From positions 90,370-154,369 of the IMG/VR virus record IMGVR_UViG_3300034104_003795: a stretch of DNA of 64,000 nt. One strand, 5' to 3'. The notes under the pieces were generated by a model, which was given only the letters and a program-made list of their open reading frames with translations, made no database searches and was not told the origin of the DNA. Position numbers and translations under genes: made by a program. Shown here piece by piece: positions 1 to 5,444 of this stretch (position 1 is its first letter; every line of letters starts with the position of its first letter). The stretch comes from a virus.

Positions 1-81
1 CGTACTAAACATACGAATCCCAGCCCACTCATTTCTCAATGTAGGTTGCGAACAATTTGTATGTAGTGTTAAAGTTTTCAT
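1..81 (-). CDS. 5' end of an unidentified gene cut by the window edge
   Basis: An ATG at 79-81 opens a reading frame that runs without a stop for 27 codons to the left edge, so only the N-terminus is visible (starts MKTLTLHTNCSQPTLRNE). It is preceded at 93-106 by the TATATACTTATATA element seen before several other genes here, which supports a real start. Nothing in 27 residues identifies a family. Confidence 0.5.
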   Translation of the reverse strand, partial: MKTLTLHTNCSQPTLRNEWAGIRMFST

Positions 82-92
82 CACTGTTTGTT

Positions 93-106
93 TATATAAG
101 TATATA
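93..106 (-). promoter_or_regulatory. TATAYTTATA element (motif B) before the left-edge gene
   Basis: The minus strand reads TATATACTTATATA 12 bases upstream of the start codon at 81. Near-identical elements sit before genes starting at 28317, 29725, 31407 and 51592. I infer a second promoter class, or part of one, distinct from the TTTG/TAnnTTTG class. The function is not shown by sequence alone. Confidence 0.4.
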
Positions 107-152
107 ATAATTTTATTTTCCGAATCTTTGTTAGTTTTATCAGGCTTAAATT

Positions 153-176
153 GGGGAACATATTGATATGCCCCCC
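153..176. other. Strong hairpin downstream of the structured RNA
   Basis: Inverted repeat: GGGG, AA, CATAT, TG, ATATG, CC, CCCC. On the plus strand it is followed by TTTT and on the minus strand it is preceded by AAAA, so it looks like an intrinsic terminator for plus-strand transcription. No plus-strand gene is visible, so it may instead protect or terminate the 3' end of the minus-strand RNA locus. Confidence 0.4.
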
Positions 177-211
177 TTTTCAAGTTGTAATAAAAATTAA
201 GATATGAAACG

Positions 212-229
212 AACAACTTTTCAGTTGTT
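212..229 (-). terminator. GAAA-capped hairpin at the 3' end of the large RNA
   Basis: The minus strand reads AACAACT-GAAA-AGTTGTT, a perfect 7-bp stem with a GNRA loop, then T-rich sequence (TTAATTTTTATT, about 190-200). Position and T-richness suggest a 3' boundary or weak terminator for the structured RNA. The U-run is not immediate, so the terminator call is tentative. Confidence 0.4.
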
Positions 230-234
230 AGTAG

Positions 235-322
235 CTCTCTCTATTGGAATCGAACCAATATGCAACCATTGAGAAAGTAAAAACGCTGAGAATATACGTT
301 GGGATAACTAGCTTTAGAAAGA
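235..322 (-). other. tRNA-like element: acceptor stem and T-arm without a clear anticodon arm
   Basis: TCTTTCT (322-316) pairs with AGAGAGA (242-236), 7 bp with one G-U. Immediately inside the 3' strand is a canonical T-arm: ATTGG, loop TTCGATT, CCAAT (259-243). Some 54 nt lie between position 9 and the T-stem, too long for a class I tRNA and close to a class II tRNA. I could not find a standard D-arm or a 7-nt anticodon loop. G235 would be the discriminator. It may be a degenerate tRNA-Ser-like gene, or a tRNA-like 3' end of the large RNA (tmRNA-style mimicry). CCA is not encoded. Confidence 0.45.
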
Positions 323-1195
323 TTATTTTGTTTCCTTTCGTTTCCACATCCTTTTGAGATGTACCAGTCAATGCAGGTTATTATAGATTAACCACTCTTA
401 AAGTTGTAACTTACTCACCTATTACTCCCCTTATTCAATCCTGCCGAACTGATTAAACCTTGCGGGTCTATAAGCTTTTCGTAGATATCACATTCGCCTT
501 GCGGGCGTTTGTGGCTGGGAACAACTCCCAACTATGTATGCACCTTTCGGTCACAACTGATGAACACTTTTGCTTTTATTTATAATTGAATAATCAAATC
601 CGCATTTGATAAAAGTTTTGGTTCGTAGATGGATTCAGGTAGCGGTTCACCACTAGCTCTGTCCCCTTTTGAAGAACAGAATACTATACTACCCGATGCG
701 TTATCTCAACGCCATACTTCAAGTCATCTTCATTAATAGGGATTGGTGTCCCATATTAAAGGATAGTAACGGCACCACCCGTACACAGTCTTATCTTACG
801 TCCTTTCGGATAGCTTGATTGTCAAGACCACTTTGGTATTGAATCACGCAATAATAAAAAGGGATTAGCTTTCTATTTCTTACAATAATCCTATGAGTTA
901 TTCTTATCGTTCTTCCGAACTCAACTGAACAATCTACAATTGCTCAGTCACCCAAACTCTTCTGCTACAGTGTTACCCTCACATACAAAGCCCAAATGAT
1001 ATCTCACTTGCCTACTCAAGCTCATAACCTTACAGGGATATGAACCGCAAAATGCTTAACCAAACATTTCACTTTATCCTACTTTCGTAGTTTATTTAAT
1101 GACCATAGGCGGCCATTTTGTACACTATATAACACGAAGTTATTATGTGTAAATTATTTCAATAATGTAAAGAACTTTGTTATTTGATAACTTTA

Positions 1196-1227
1196 TAAAG
1201 ATACGAAATCTTTTTCAAACTACCAAA
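1196..1227 (-). promoter_or_regulatory. Bacteroidota-type promoter before the large RNA
   Basis: Minus strand: TTTG (1227-1224), 20-nt spacer ending TTTCG, then TATCTTTA (1203-1196). It matches the TTTG/TAnnTTTG consensus with a final A. The predicted start near 1191 is the 5' end of the structured RNA region. Confidence 0.7.
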
Positions 1228-1237
1228 TTTATTTTTA

Positions 1238-1294
1238 AAGATTCTCAATTTTGTTTTCTGGTCAAACCAATCAACTACTTTATTTTTGAATCTT
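1238..1294 (-). ncRNA. Candidate small RNA closed by a 7-bp helix
   Basis: AAGATTC at the 5' end (1294-1288) pairs perfectly with GAATCTT (1244-1238). Inside is a TGGT-TTG-ACCA hairpin. The 5' arm begins at the start site predicted from the promoter at 1297-1328. There is no ORF. It is one of three consecutive promoter-plus-closed-helix units; the function is unknown. Confidence 0.4.
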
Positions 1295-1296
1295 CA

Positions 1297-1328
1297 TAAA
1301 GATACGATAATTTTTTCAAACTACCAAA
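1297..1328 (-). promoter_or_regulatory. Bacteroidota-type promoter
   Basis: TTTG (1328-1325), exactly 20-nt spacer, TATCTTTA (1304-1297), within the shared context ATTTGGTAG...CGTATCTTTA. It reads into the small RNA at 1238-1294. Confidence 0.65.
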
Positions 1329-1345
1329 TCTTTTTTTAAAAGTTA

Positions 1346-1419
1346 TTAAGGTATCCGGCTTTATTAGGAGCTTGCGCCCCTCACACAATCGGTTTTATTA
1401 TTGTTGGCTTCAACCTTAA
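1346..1419 (-). ncRNA. Candidate small RNA with GCAA-capped hairpin
   Basis: TTAAGGT (1419-1413) pairs with ACCTTAA (1352-1346). Internal hairpins are GGGGC-GCAA-GCTCC (1380-1367, GNRA loop), GTTG-AAGC-CAAC, and ACAAT/ATTGT. The outer helix begins at the start site predicted for the promoter at 1426-1457. There is no ORF. The compact nested structure suggests a stable RNA of about 75 nt, and I recognise no family. Confidence 0.45.
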
Positions 1420-1425
1420 CTTTGT

Positions 1426-1457
1426 TAAAGATACGAAAGTTTTTTCAAACTACCAAA
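1426..1457 (-). promoter_or_regulatory. Bacteroidota-type promoter
   Basis: TTTG (1457-1454), 20-nt spacer, TATCTTTA (1433-1426), reading into the small RNA at 1346-1419. Confidence 0.65.
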
Positions 1458-1467
1458 TCTTTTTTTA

Positions 1468-1565
1468 AATCTATTATAATGGGGTTGGGTTGTACCCTTT
1501 TCAATCTGCTTTCACACCCATCACTCCCAAAGAGCTGTCAGTATCAGATACCACTATTATAGATT
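1468..1565 (-). ncRNA. Candidate small RNA closed by a long helix, 3' of the tRNA
   Basis: The ends (1565-1551 and 1482-1468) form a 15-position helix with one A-A mismatch and one G-U pair. Inside are a GGGT-ACA-ACCC hairpin and a CTC/GAG hairpin. It starts 3 nt after the tRNA 3' end, so it is probably a trailer excised from the same transcript. There is no ORF and no family is recognised. Confidence 0.45.
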
Positions 1566-1568
1566 TTG

Positions 1569-1640
1569 TTGCGAGGGATGGATTCGAACCACCGGCCTCC
1601 AGGTTATGAGCCTGGCGAGCTACCACTGCTCTACCTCACG
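1569..1640 (-). tRNA. tRNA-Met(CAT), initiator type (tRNA-fMet)
   Basis: A full 72-nt cloverleaf. The 5' acceptor CGTGAGG faces CCTCGCA, leaving a C1-A72 mismatch. The D-stem is GAGC/GCTC, the anticodon stem CCAGG/CCTGG around loop CTCATAA, and the T-arm GGTGG-TTCGAAT-CCATC, with discriminator A73. The unpaired C1xA72 and the A11-U24 pair are initiator hallmarks, because elongator tRNA-Met has 1-72 paired and pyrimidine-11/purine-24. The anticodon stem has only two of the three consecutive G-C pairs typical of bacterial initiators (A29-U41 replaces the third). CCA is not encoded. Its own promoter lies at 1662-1693. Confidence 0.95.
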
Positions 1641-1661
1641 ATATTATTTTAAAGAACTTTG

Positions 1662-1693
1662 TAAAGATAGTACATTTTTTTGAAACGGCCAAA
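1662..1693 (-). promoter_or_regulatory. Promoter for the initiator tRNA
   Basis: TTTG (1693-1690), 20-nt spacer, TATCTTTA (1669-1662). This copy has GGCC where most have GGTA after TTTG, and lacks the CG before the -7 box. The predicted start is about 17 nt before the tRNA. Confidence 0.65.
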
Positions 1694-1722
1694 TCTTTTT
1701 TTCAAAATGTGGATAACTTTTT

Positions 1723-1747
1723 TAATTCATTGATTATCAATGAGTTA
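1723..1747. repeat. Dyad repeat, TTGATTATCAA core
   Basis: Imperfect inverted repeat of TAATTCATTGA and TCAATGAGTTA around TTA, about 30 bp upstream of the tRNA promoter's -33 box. The same family occurs upstream of three other promoters (12988-13037, 19512-19571, 21879-21953). It is a candidate operator for a phage or host regulator. Confidence 0.6.
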
Positions 1748-1760
1748 CGCACATAAGAAT

Positions 1761-1773
1761 TTATAAGTATATG
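1761..1773 (-). promoter_or_regulatory. TATAYTTATA element (motif B)
   Basis: The minus strand reads CATATACTTATAA, the same element found before the left-edge gene and four or more protein genes. Here it lies between gene 1813-2088 and the RNA locus and would read into the locus. Confidence 0.3.
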
Positions 1774-1805
1774 TAAATATACAAAAAATATACGAATCCG
1801 CCAAA
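1774..1805 (-). promoter_or_regulatory. Weak Bacteroidota-type promoter
   Basis: TTTG (1805-1802), 20-nt spacer, TATATTTA (1781-1774). It immediately follows the stop of gene 1813-2088 and reads into the RNA locus. A shorter-spaced -7 box inside the spacer is also possible. Confidence 0.4.
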
Positions 1806-1812
1806 TTTATTT

Positions 1813-2088
1813 TTAAACTAATGCGTTCAGCTTATTAAGTACCAATTCTCTTACTGAATTAAAAAGTTCTTCCGTATCAGTTTGGAATAATGGCGCCGAA
1901 CCAACCGGTCTATCACTACCGGATATTTCAGACATTGCGTGTTCATATACAGCTCTAAATGCCATTGGGTCTTTTGTATATGCAATAGCAGAGTTATCAA
2001 CTCTGGATGAATTAGTAATTGAAATTATCGTTTTTTCTTCATCATCAAAGCAGATATGGCTTTCGCCGGTTACAACATAAGTTTTCAT
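1813..2088 (-). CDS. Hypothetical protein, 91 aa
   Basis: A soluble, mildly acidic protein with no membrane segment or recognised motif. The start ATG has the usual A/T-rich leader, and the gene is followed by the RNA locus promoters. It lies 18 bp after the adhesin-like gene at 2107, so the two are probably co-transcribed. I do not recognise the family. Confidence 0.7.
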   Translation of the reverse strand: MKTYVVTGESHICFDDEEKTIISITNSSRVDNSAIAYTKDPMAFRAVYEHAMSEISGSDRPVGSAPLFQTDTEELFNSVRELVLNKLNALV

Positions 2089-2106
2089 AATATATTAATT
2101 AATTTT

Positions 2107-2700
2107 TTAACAATAGTATTCTACTGCATAAGTATATAAAGGTTCACCACTCCATATTGGATTTACTTCTGCATATCTTTGGTATCCAGCTGGGTCACAT
2201 CCCCAATAGATGATATTTCCGCGAATCGGACTATATACTGCTTTATAAGTAGTTTTCCAATAATTACCCCATCCAAAATGATTCCATAAGAAAGTAATTC
2301 TATCATCCATTCTAGCAGGAGCCGCAGGACCATTAGAACCATCGCCACCATTAGATGCGTCATGCCAAGGGCCTATATTATAAAAATACCATCTCTCACT
2401 CCACTCAGCTGCACCATACACATTATATTTGTAAAGTCTGATACTGCAACTCGCTTGGCTTTCATATTTGAATATGTAAACGTATGGTCTACTTGCACTA
2501 TGCGTATATCCCCACCAATGAGAAAATGCATATCCACTCTGCCCATTGGCAGTTGGTCTATAACTACTTGCATCATTTATACCACCATAACTACCATTTC
2601 TAGCGTCCCATATGGTAAAGTATCCACCTCTATTGAATTCGGTATTTATATCGGATGCTGCGATTGTACCGCCTACTATATATCGTAACCTATCTGGCAT
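2107..2700 (-). CDS. Probable virion/tail-associated protein, aromatic-rich
   Basis: 197 aa, very rich in Tyr, Trp, Gly, Ser and Asn, with no signal peptide. The N-terminus contains GGTIAASDINTEFNR, a pattern common at the start of phage tail-fibre and tail-associated proteins (a GTI..SDI..E motif). The composition suggests a beta-rich, surface-exposed or adhesive protein. This rests on composition and the short motif, not on a full domain match. The C-terminus ends in a Cys two residues after a Tyr pair. Confidence 0.55.
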   Translation of the reverse strand: MPDRLRYIVGGTIAASDINTEFNRGGYFTIWDARNGSYGGINDASSYRPTANGQSGYAFSHWWGYTHSASRPYVYIFKYESQASCSIRLYKYNVYGAAEWSERWYFYNIGPWHDASNGGDGSNGPAAPARMDDRITFLWNHFGWGNYWKTTYKAVYSPIRGNIIYWGCDPAGYQRYAEVNPIWSGEPLYTYAVEYYC

Positions 2701-2703
2701 ATC

Positions 2704-3429
2704 TTATTTAGATTTTTGCATAATCTTTACCAATGACATTGCACTCTTTTTAACAGGAGCATCATCTTGATATCTAAGCGCAGATTGTACTTTTATATCT
2801 CTACCGGTTTCAGGATTTCTTACAGTTTTATTAAGAATATCCTTTGGTAACATTTTGATTAATTTATCATCTCTTTCTGCAGATGATCCTGGTAAATTTT
2901 GTAAATTTCTTTGTGTACCTTTTTTTCTTTGAAATGCGAAAACTTGTTTGGTATTTCTCATTTTTGAATATGCTTGCTGCATTGTACCAGGATGCATATC
3001 CCCAACACTTTCTACTCTACCATTTTTATAAACCAAAACACCTTTACCTTTGGTATCTTCGCCACCATACAAAACTGAATCCTGTGTGAATTCATTTCCT
3101 AATTGGTGAATATCTTTAATTGAAATGTTTGGAACGAATAAGGAAATTTCGGTTGAATCAACTAATTTATCTTTTGGACAATCAAAATAGTTTACTCTAT
3201 TATCTTGACACTCTTGCCAATGACCTTCCATCTCAAAAAATCCTAATCCTTTAGCTCTTATTTTATCCGCTAATATTTTGTTAGCCGCTTTATTTTCAGC
3301 AGGAGTATTTGCATATCTATAAGCAGTTATAACTCCCCAACTTTTTACCTTCTTTTTACCTTGAACGTGTTGGAGAACCCTACCCAGTGAGGCTTCAGTT
3401 AGTTGTGCTATTTTACATCCTTTTTCCAT
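2704..3429 (-). CDS. Hypothetical protein with DUF3293-like N-terminus and a short C-terminal motif domain
   Basis: 241 aa. Residues ~30-150 (SWGVITAYR..., then FFEMEGHW..., then SLFVPN) resemble small DUF3293-type proteins of unknown function that occur in phages. The C-terminal ~45 residues carry NKTVRNPETGRDIKVQSAL, closely related to the C-terminus of the HAD protein at 30022-30738. This shared tail looks like a portable adaptor or localisation module. The gene overlaps the 3' end of the upstream gene by 22 bp. Confidence 0.6.
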   Translation of the reverse strand: MEKGCKIAQLTEASLGRVLQHVQGKKKVKSWGVITAYRYANTPAENKAANKILADKIRAKGLGFFEMEGHWQECQDNRVNYFDCPKDKLVDSTEISLFVPNISIKDIHQLGNEFTQDSVLYGGEDTKGKGVLVYKNGRVESVGDMHPGTMQQAYSKMRNTKQVFAFQRKKGTQRNLQNLPGSSAERDDKLIKMLPKDILNKTVRNPETGRDIKVQSALRYQDDAPVKKSAMSLVKIMQKSK

Positions 3430-3641
3430 TCCTTATATATTTCATTAGATAAATATATAGAATCGTGGAAATGAATCTTTTCCTGAACCTTTGCTAGCTT
3501 TTCTTTTAAAGAATCAAGTTTGGTTTGTCTAGCCCATTTTCCCATATTATTTACAGGTGGATAGGCTTCCCAATATGCAAGTTGTTCTTGCAATTCTTTT
3601 TCCCTAATCTTTAGCTTTACTATTTTCTCATTTATTTCCAT
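3408..3641 (-). CDS. Small coiled-coil protein, 77 aa
   Basis: Highly charged, with heptad-like Leu/Ile spacing in residues 1-22 and 43-57, predicting two short coiled-coil helices around a proline segment. The start codon lies only about 8 bp from the -7 box of the promoter at 3649-3680, implying a very short or leaderless transcript. Function unknown. Confidence 0.65.
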   Translation of the reverse strand: MEINEKIVKLKIREKELQEQLAYWEAYPPVNNMGKWARQTKLDSLKEKLAKVQEKIHFHDSIYLSNEIYKEWKKDVK

Positions 3642-3648
3642 ATCTATA

Positions 3649-3680
3649 CAAATATACGAATTTTATTTGATATTACCAAA
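3649..3680 (-). promoter_or_regulatory. Bacteroidota-type promoter
   Basis: TTTG (3680-3677), 20-nt spacer, TATATTTG (3656-3649), with the extended TTTGGTAA and TTCG context. It overlaps the 3' end of the membrane-protein gene and serves the gene starting at 3641. Confidence 0.7.
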
Positions 3681-3908
3681 TTTATTTAAACACTTCGTAA
3701 ACCAGATATAAAGTCCAAAAAATAACCCCGCAATACAATACAAAACGAAGTTCGCTTTCCATAAACTTCCCGTCAGTAGTATTAGGGAATACTGAACGGC
3801 ATCGAATCCAAACGGATTGAAGAATAGAGCCAACATCAATGCCATGTCTTTGTAAAGCATTAAGCGATTGCTTTTGTCCTTTAATTTGTTTATTGTTTTT
3901 ACTATCAC
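3663..3908 (-). CDS. Small membrane protein, two or three TM segments
   Basis: 81 aa with hydrophobic stretches at about 22-45 and 52-70, a Lys/Arg-rich N-terminus, and the sequence NPFGFD between helices, a pattern seen in small phage inner-membrane proteins. An overlapping frame (3682-3918) encodes a similar-length ORF. I chose this one because its hydrophobic pattern is coherent. Role unknown. Confidence 0.6.
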   Translation of the reverse strand: MIVKTINKLKDKSNRLMLYKDMALMLALFFNPFGFDAVQYSLILLTGSLWKANFVLYCIAGLFFGLYIWFTKCLNKFGNIK

Positions 3909-3947
3909 CTTCGTCCATGTGTGGTTTATTTCGTTTAGGTGTGTAAC

Positions 3948-4592
3948 TTATTTTATTAGGTTGTGTTTAACCAATTGTTTAAATATATATTCCGATACTT
4001 TTCTATCAGATGGATAGTGTAATCCACTTAATTCTCTTGCTCTCTTTATCTCGTGATAAAAATCATCAAGCTCTTCCGCTAATGCTGGATTCATCTTTCC
4101 AAAGTGATAAAGTATAACTAAAAAATCCATTGTGTGTCCAGATGGATATGCTGCCGAATTTGCATCAGTAGCGGTAATCGGATGTAAATCCAATCTTAAC
4201 TCTTTAGCTAATTGATAAGGTCTTGGACGATTGAATTTATCCTTTAAGTAAAACGTTATAGGGTCTATATCACCAACCCATTTTAGAATTTCTTCTTTAC
4301 TCACATCTAATCCCAATTTCTTTGCTACAATAACAAAAAAATCATAGTGATTTGTTTCTATCAACTTACAAAAACGGATATCATCTTCATCTGCGTTATT
4401 AGTTATCTTTGTAAGATATTCTAATTCGTTTTTTGTTTCATCAGATGAGTTAGCTGGAAATGGATGATTTTCTAATACATCTTTGATAATACCAGTTTCA
4501 ATAGCAGCCTTTAATATACCGGCTCTATCCTCTTTAACTTTAGCTTCTTGCTCTCTAGTTGTATTACCATATTTAATATCATCCAAATTCAT
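3948..4592 (-). CDS. PAP2-superfamily phosphatase
   Basis: 214 aa. The three PAP2/acid phosphatase motifs are present in order: KDKFNRPRP (K-x6-RP type, ~117-125), YPSGHT (~148-153) and ARELSGLHYPSD (R-x5-H-x3-D, ~187-198). The family removes phosphate from lipids, nucleotides or sugars through a phospho-His intermediate. There is no strong membrane segment, so it resembles soluble class A acid phosphatases or vanadium-haloperoxidase-fold phosphatases rather than the lipid type. Its start overlaps the SpeD-like stop by one base, suggesting coupled translation. The substrate is unknown. Confidence 0.8.
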   Translation of the reverse strand: MNLDDIKYGNTTREQEAKVKEDRAGILKAAIETGIIKDVLENHPFPANSSDETKNELEYLTKITNNADEDDIRFCKLIETNHYDFFVIVAKKLGLDVSKEEILKWVGDIDPITFYLKDKFNRPRPYQLAKELRLDLHPITATDANSAAYPSGHTMDFLVILYHFGKMNPALAEELDDFYHEIKRARELSGLHYPSDRKVSEYIFKQLVKHNLIK

Positions 4593-5032
4593 TAAACCTG
4601 CTTTCTTTTAAATATATCTATTATTTGTTTTATCTTACTTTTCTTAAAGTGTCCAGAATCAATCACTTTAAAATTATTCCCGTTTCTGTCAATAAATTGC
4701 CAATGAGCTTCGGTTAATCCAAACCAATCGTCTAAATGATTTAAAACATCTTTTGGTTTAAAATTTGAACAACTATATAAATCAAACTGAAACATCGCTG
4801 GGTTTTCATTATCCCAAACGTGAATTGATGCGTGTGATGTAGCTAATGTAACAGTTCCGGTTATCCCTTCGTTACCCGGTTCATTAACATAAACCGAAGT
4901 GGGGCCGGCTACTACTTTCATTCCCACATTTTGTACTAATTGTGTAAACCAGATGTTTAACACTTTGTCTGTTTTTGGTGGAGTCTTTACATAACCCTTT
5001 ACCAAAAGATGAAGATGGTTTGGTACGAACAT
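4592..5032 (-). CDS. S-adenosylmethionine decarboxylase-like protein (SpeD family)
   Basis: 146 aa. Around residues 60-90 the sequence LATSHASIHVWDNE...DLYSC follows the AdoMet decarboxylase pattern ESH-x-SIHTWPE...DVFTC. Ser66 is the candidate pyruvoyl-forming residue, and His71 and Cys88 sit at the expected catalytic spacings (+5 and about +20). The Glu before the Ser is Thr here. The family makes decarboxylated AdoMet for spermidine, which could help neutralise packaged DNA. No spermidine synthase is in the window. The start is preceded by motif B. Confidence 0.75.
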   Translation of the reverse strand: MFVPNHLHLLVKGYVKTPPKTDKVLNIWFTQLVQNVGMKVVAGPTSVYVNEPGNEGITGTVTLATSHASIHVWDNENPAMFQFDLYSCSNFKPKDVLNHLDDWFGLTEAHWQFIDRNGNNFKVIDSGHFKKSKIKQIIDIFKRKQV

Positions 5033-5053
5033 TATTTAAACTTTATTTATTTG

Positions 5054-5068
5054 TGTATATAAATATAA
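5054..5068 (-). promoter_or_regulatory. TATATTTATA element (motif B variant)
   Basis: The minus strand reads TTATATTTATATAC, about 22 bp upstream of the SpeD-like start and just after the stop of the upstream gene. It is a variant of the TATAYTTATA element. Confidence 0.3.
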
Positions 5069-5069
5069 T

Positions 5070-5444
5070 TTAAATATTTTTAGGTTTTCTTCCTCTTTTT
5101 TTCTTTGGTTTTGGATTATCTTTCTCATTTTGCAGTTTAAGTATTTCTGCACATTTTTCATATTCCTCAACTTCAATATAATAATCCATCATTTTCTTTA
5201 ATGTTAAATCTATATCATCTTTTGATATTATAAAATCAACATTAATAGGTGGTTCAAATGTTCGTGGTGTTTTTGGTTTTTGTGCCAATTTAGGAGTAAC
5301 TTGTAATATAACTCTATCATCTTCATCTGATTGAAGAAAATCAAATACGTTAGAGTATATCGAATCCATTATCACTCCCTTATTCGCATCTGCCCATTGT
5401 TCTATGGGAGTGCCAAAATCTATGTATATTCTTTTTGGTGTCAT
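5070..5444 (-). CDS. Hypothetical protein with AT-hook-like basic tail
   Basis: 124 aa. A helical segment near 85-105 (MMDYYIEVEEYEKCAEIL) resembles the helical-hairpin pattern of UvrB/UvrC-motif proteins. The C-terminus KKKRGRKPKNI contains the RGRKP core of an AT-hook, suggesting contact with A/T-rich DNA minor groove. Its start overlaps the bilin reductase stop by 4 bp (ATGA type). Function unknown. Confidence 0.6.
   Translation of the reverse strand: MTPKRIYIDFGTPIEQWADANKGVIMDSIYSNVFDFLQSDEDDRVILQVTPKLAQKPKTPRTFEPPINVDFIISKDDIDLTLKKMMDYYIEVEEYEKCAEILKLQNEKDNPKPKKKRGRKPKNI

Larger units (their letters stand above)
205..1191 (-). ncRNA. Candidate large structured non-coding RNA (~1 kb)
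   Basis: About 1 kb with no ORF, directly downstream of a good promoter (1196-1227). The minus strand folds by eye into many local helices. Examples are TTAATA(T)GGGA/TCCCTATTAA (737-763), GCGTT/AACGC (697-711), TAGTGG/CCGCTA with a UGAA loop (639-654), TGGGA/TCCCA (517-531), ATGGCC/GGTCAT (1101-1118) and GGATTA/TAATCC (862-891). Several hairpins are capped by GNRA tetraloops: GCAA near 462 and 500, GAAA near 548 and 807, GGAA near 915. GNRA caps appear only when the minus strand is read, which fixes the strand. The 3' end carries a tRNA-like acceptor and T-arm, then a GAAA-capped hairpin. Size, phage setting and tRNA neighbour resemble the GOLLD and ROOL giant RNA classes (known to lie near phage tRNAs), but I see no specific sequence match and cannot assign a family. 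Confidence 0.55.

Noticed and set aside
1030-1080. Second tRNA suggested by AAATG/CATTT stem
   Set aside because: The T-arm is degenerate (GGTTCATATCC), there is no matching acceptor stem, and the loop is 10 nt. Better read as a helix of the large RNA.
200-1190. tmRNA, RNase P or group I/II intron as an explanation of the large RNA
   Set aside because: The acceptor partner lies only 90 nt from the T-arm and no tag-peptide frame was evident, arguing against tmRNA. I found no intron core motifs, interrupted gene or intron-encoded protein. A covariance search would settle it.
2362-2688. 108-aa plus-strand ORF over the adhesin-like gene
   Set aside because: Antisense shadow; no other plus-strand gene is supported in the window.
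3682-3918. 78-aa minus-strand ORF overlapping the small membrane protein
   Set aside because: The alternative frame gives no coherent hydrophobic pattern, whereas 3663-3908 does.
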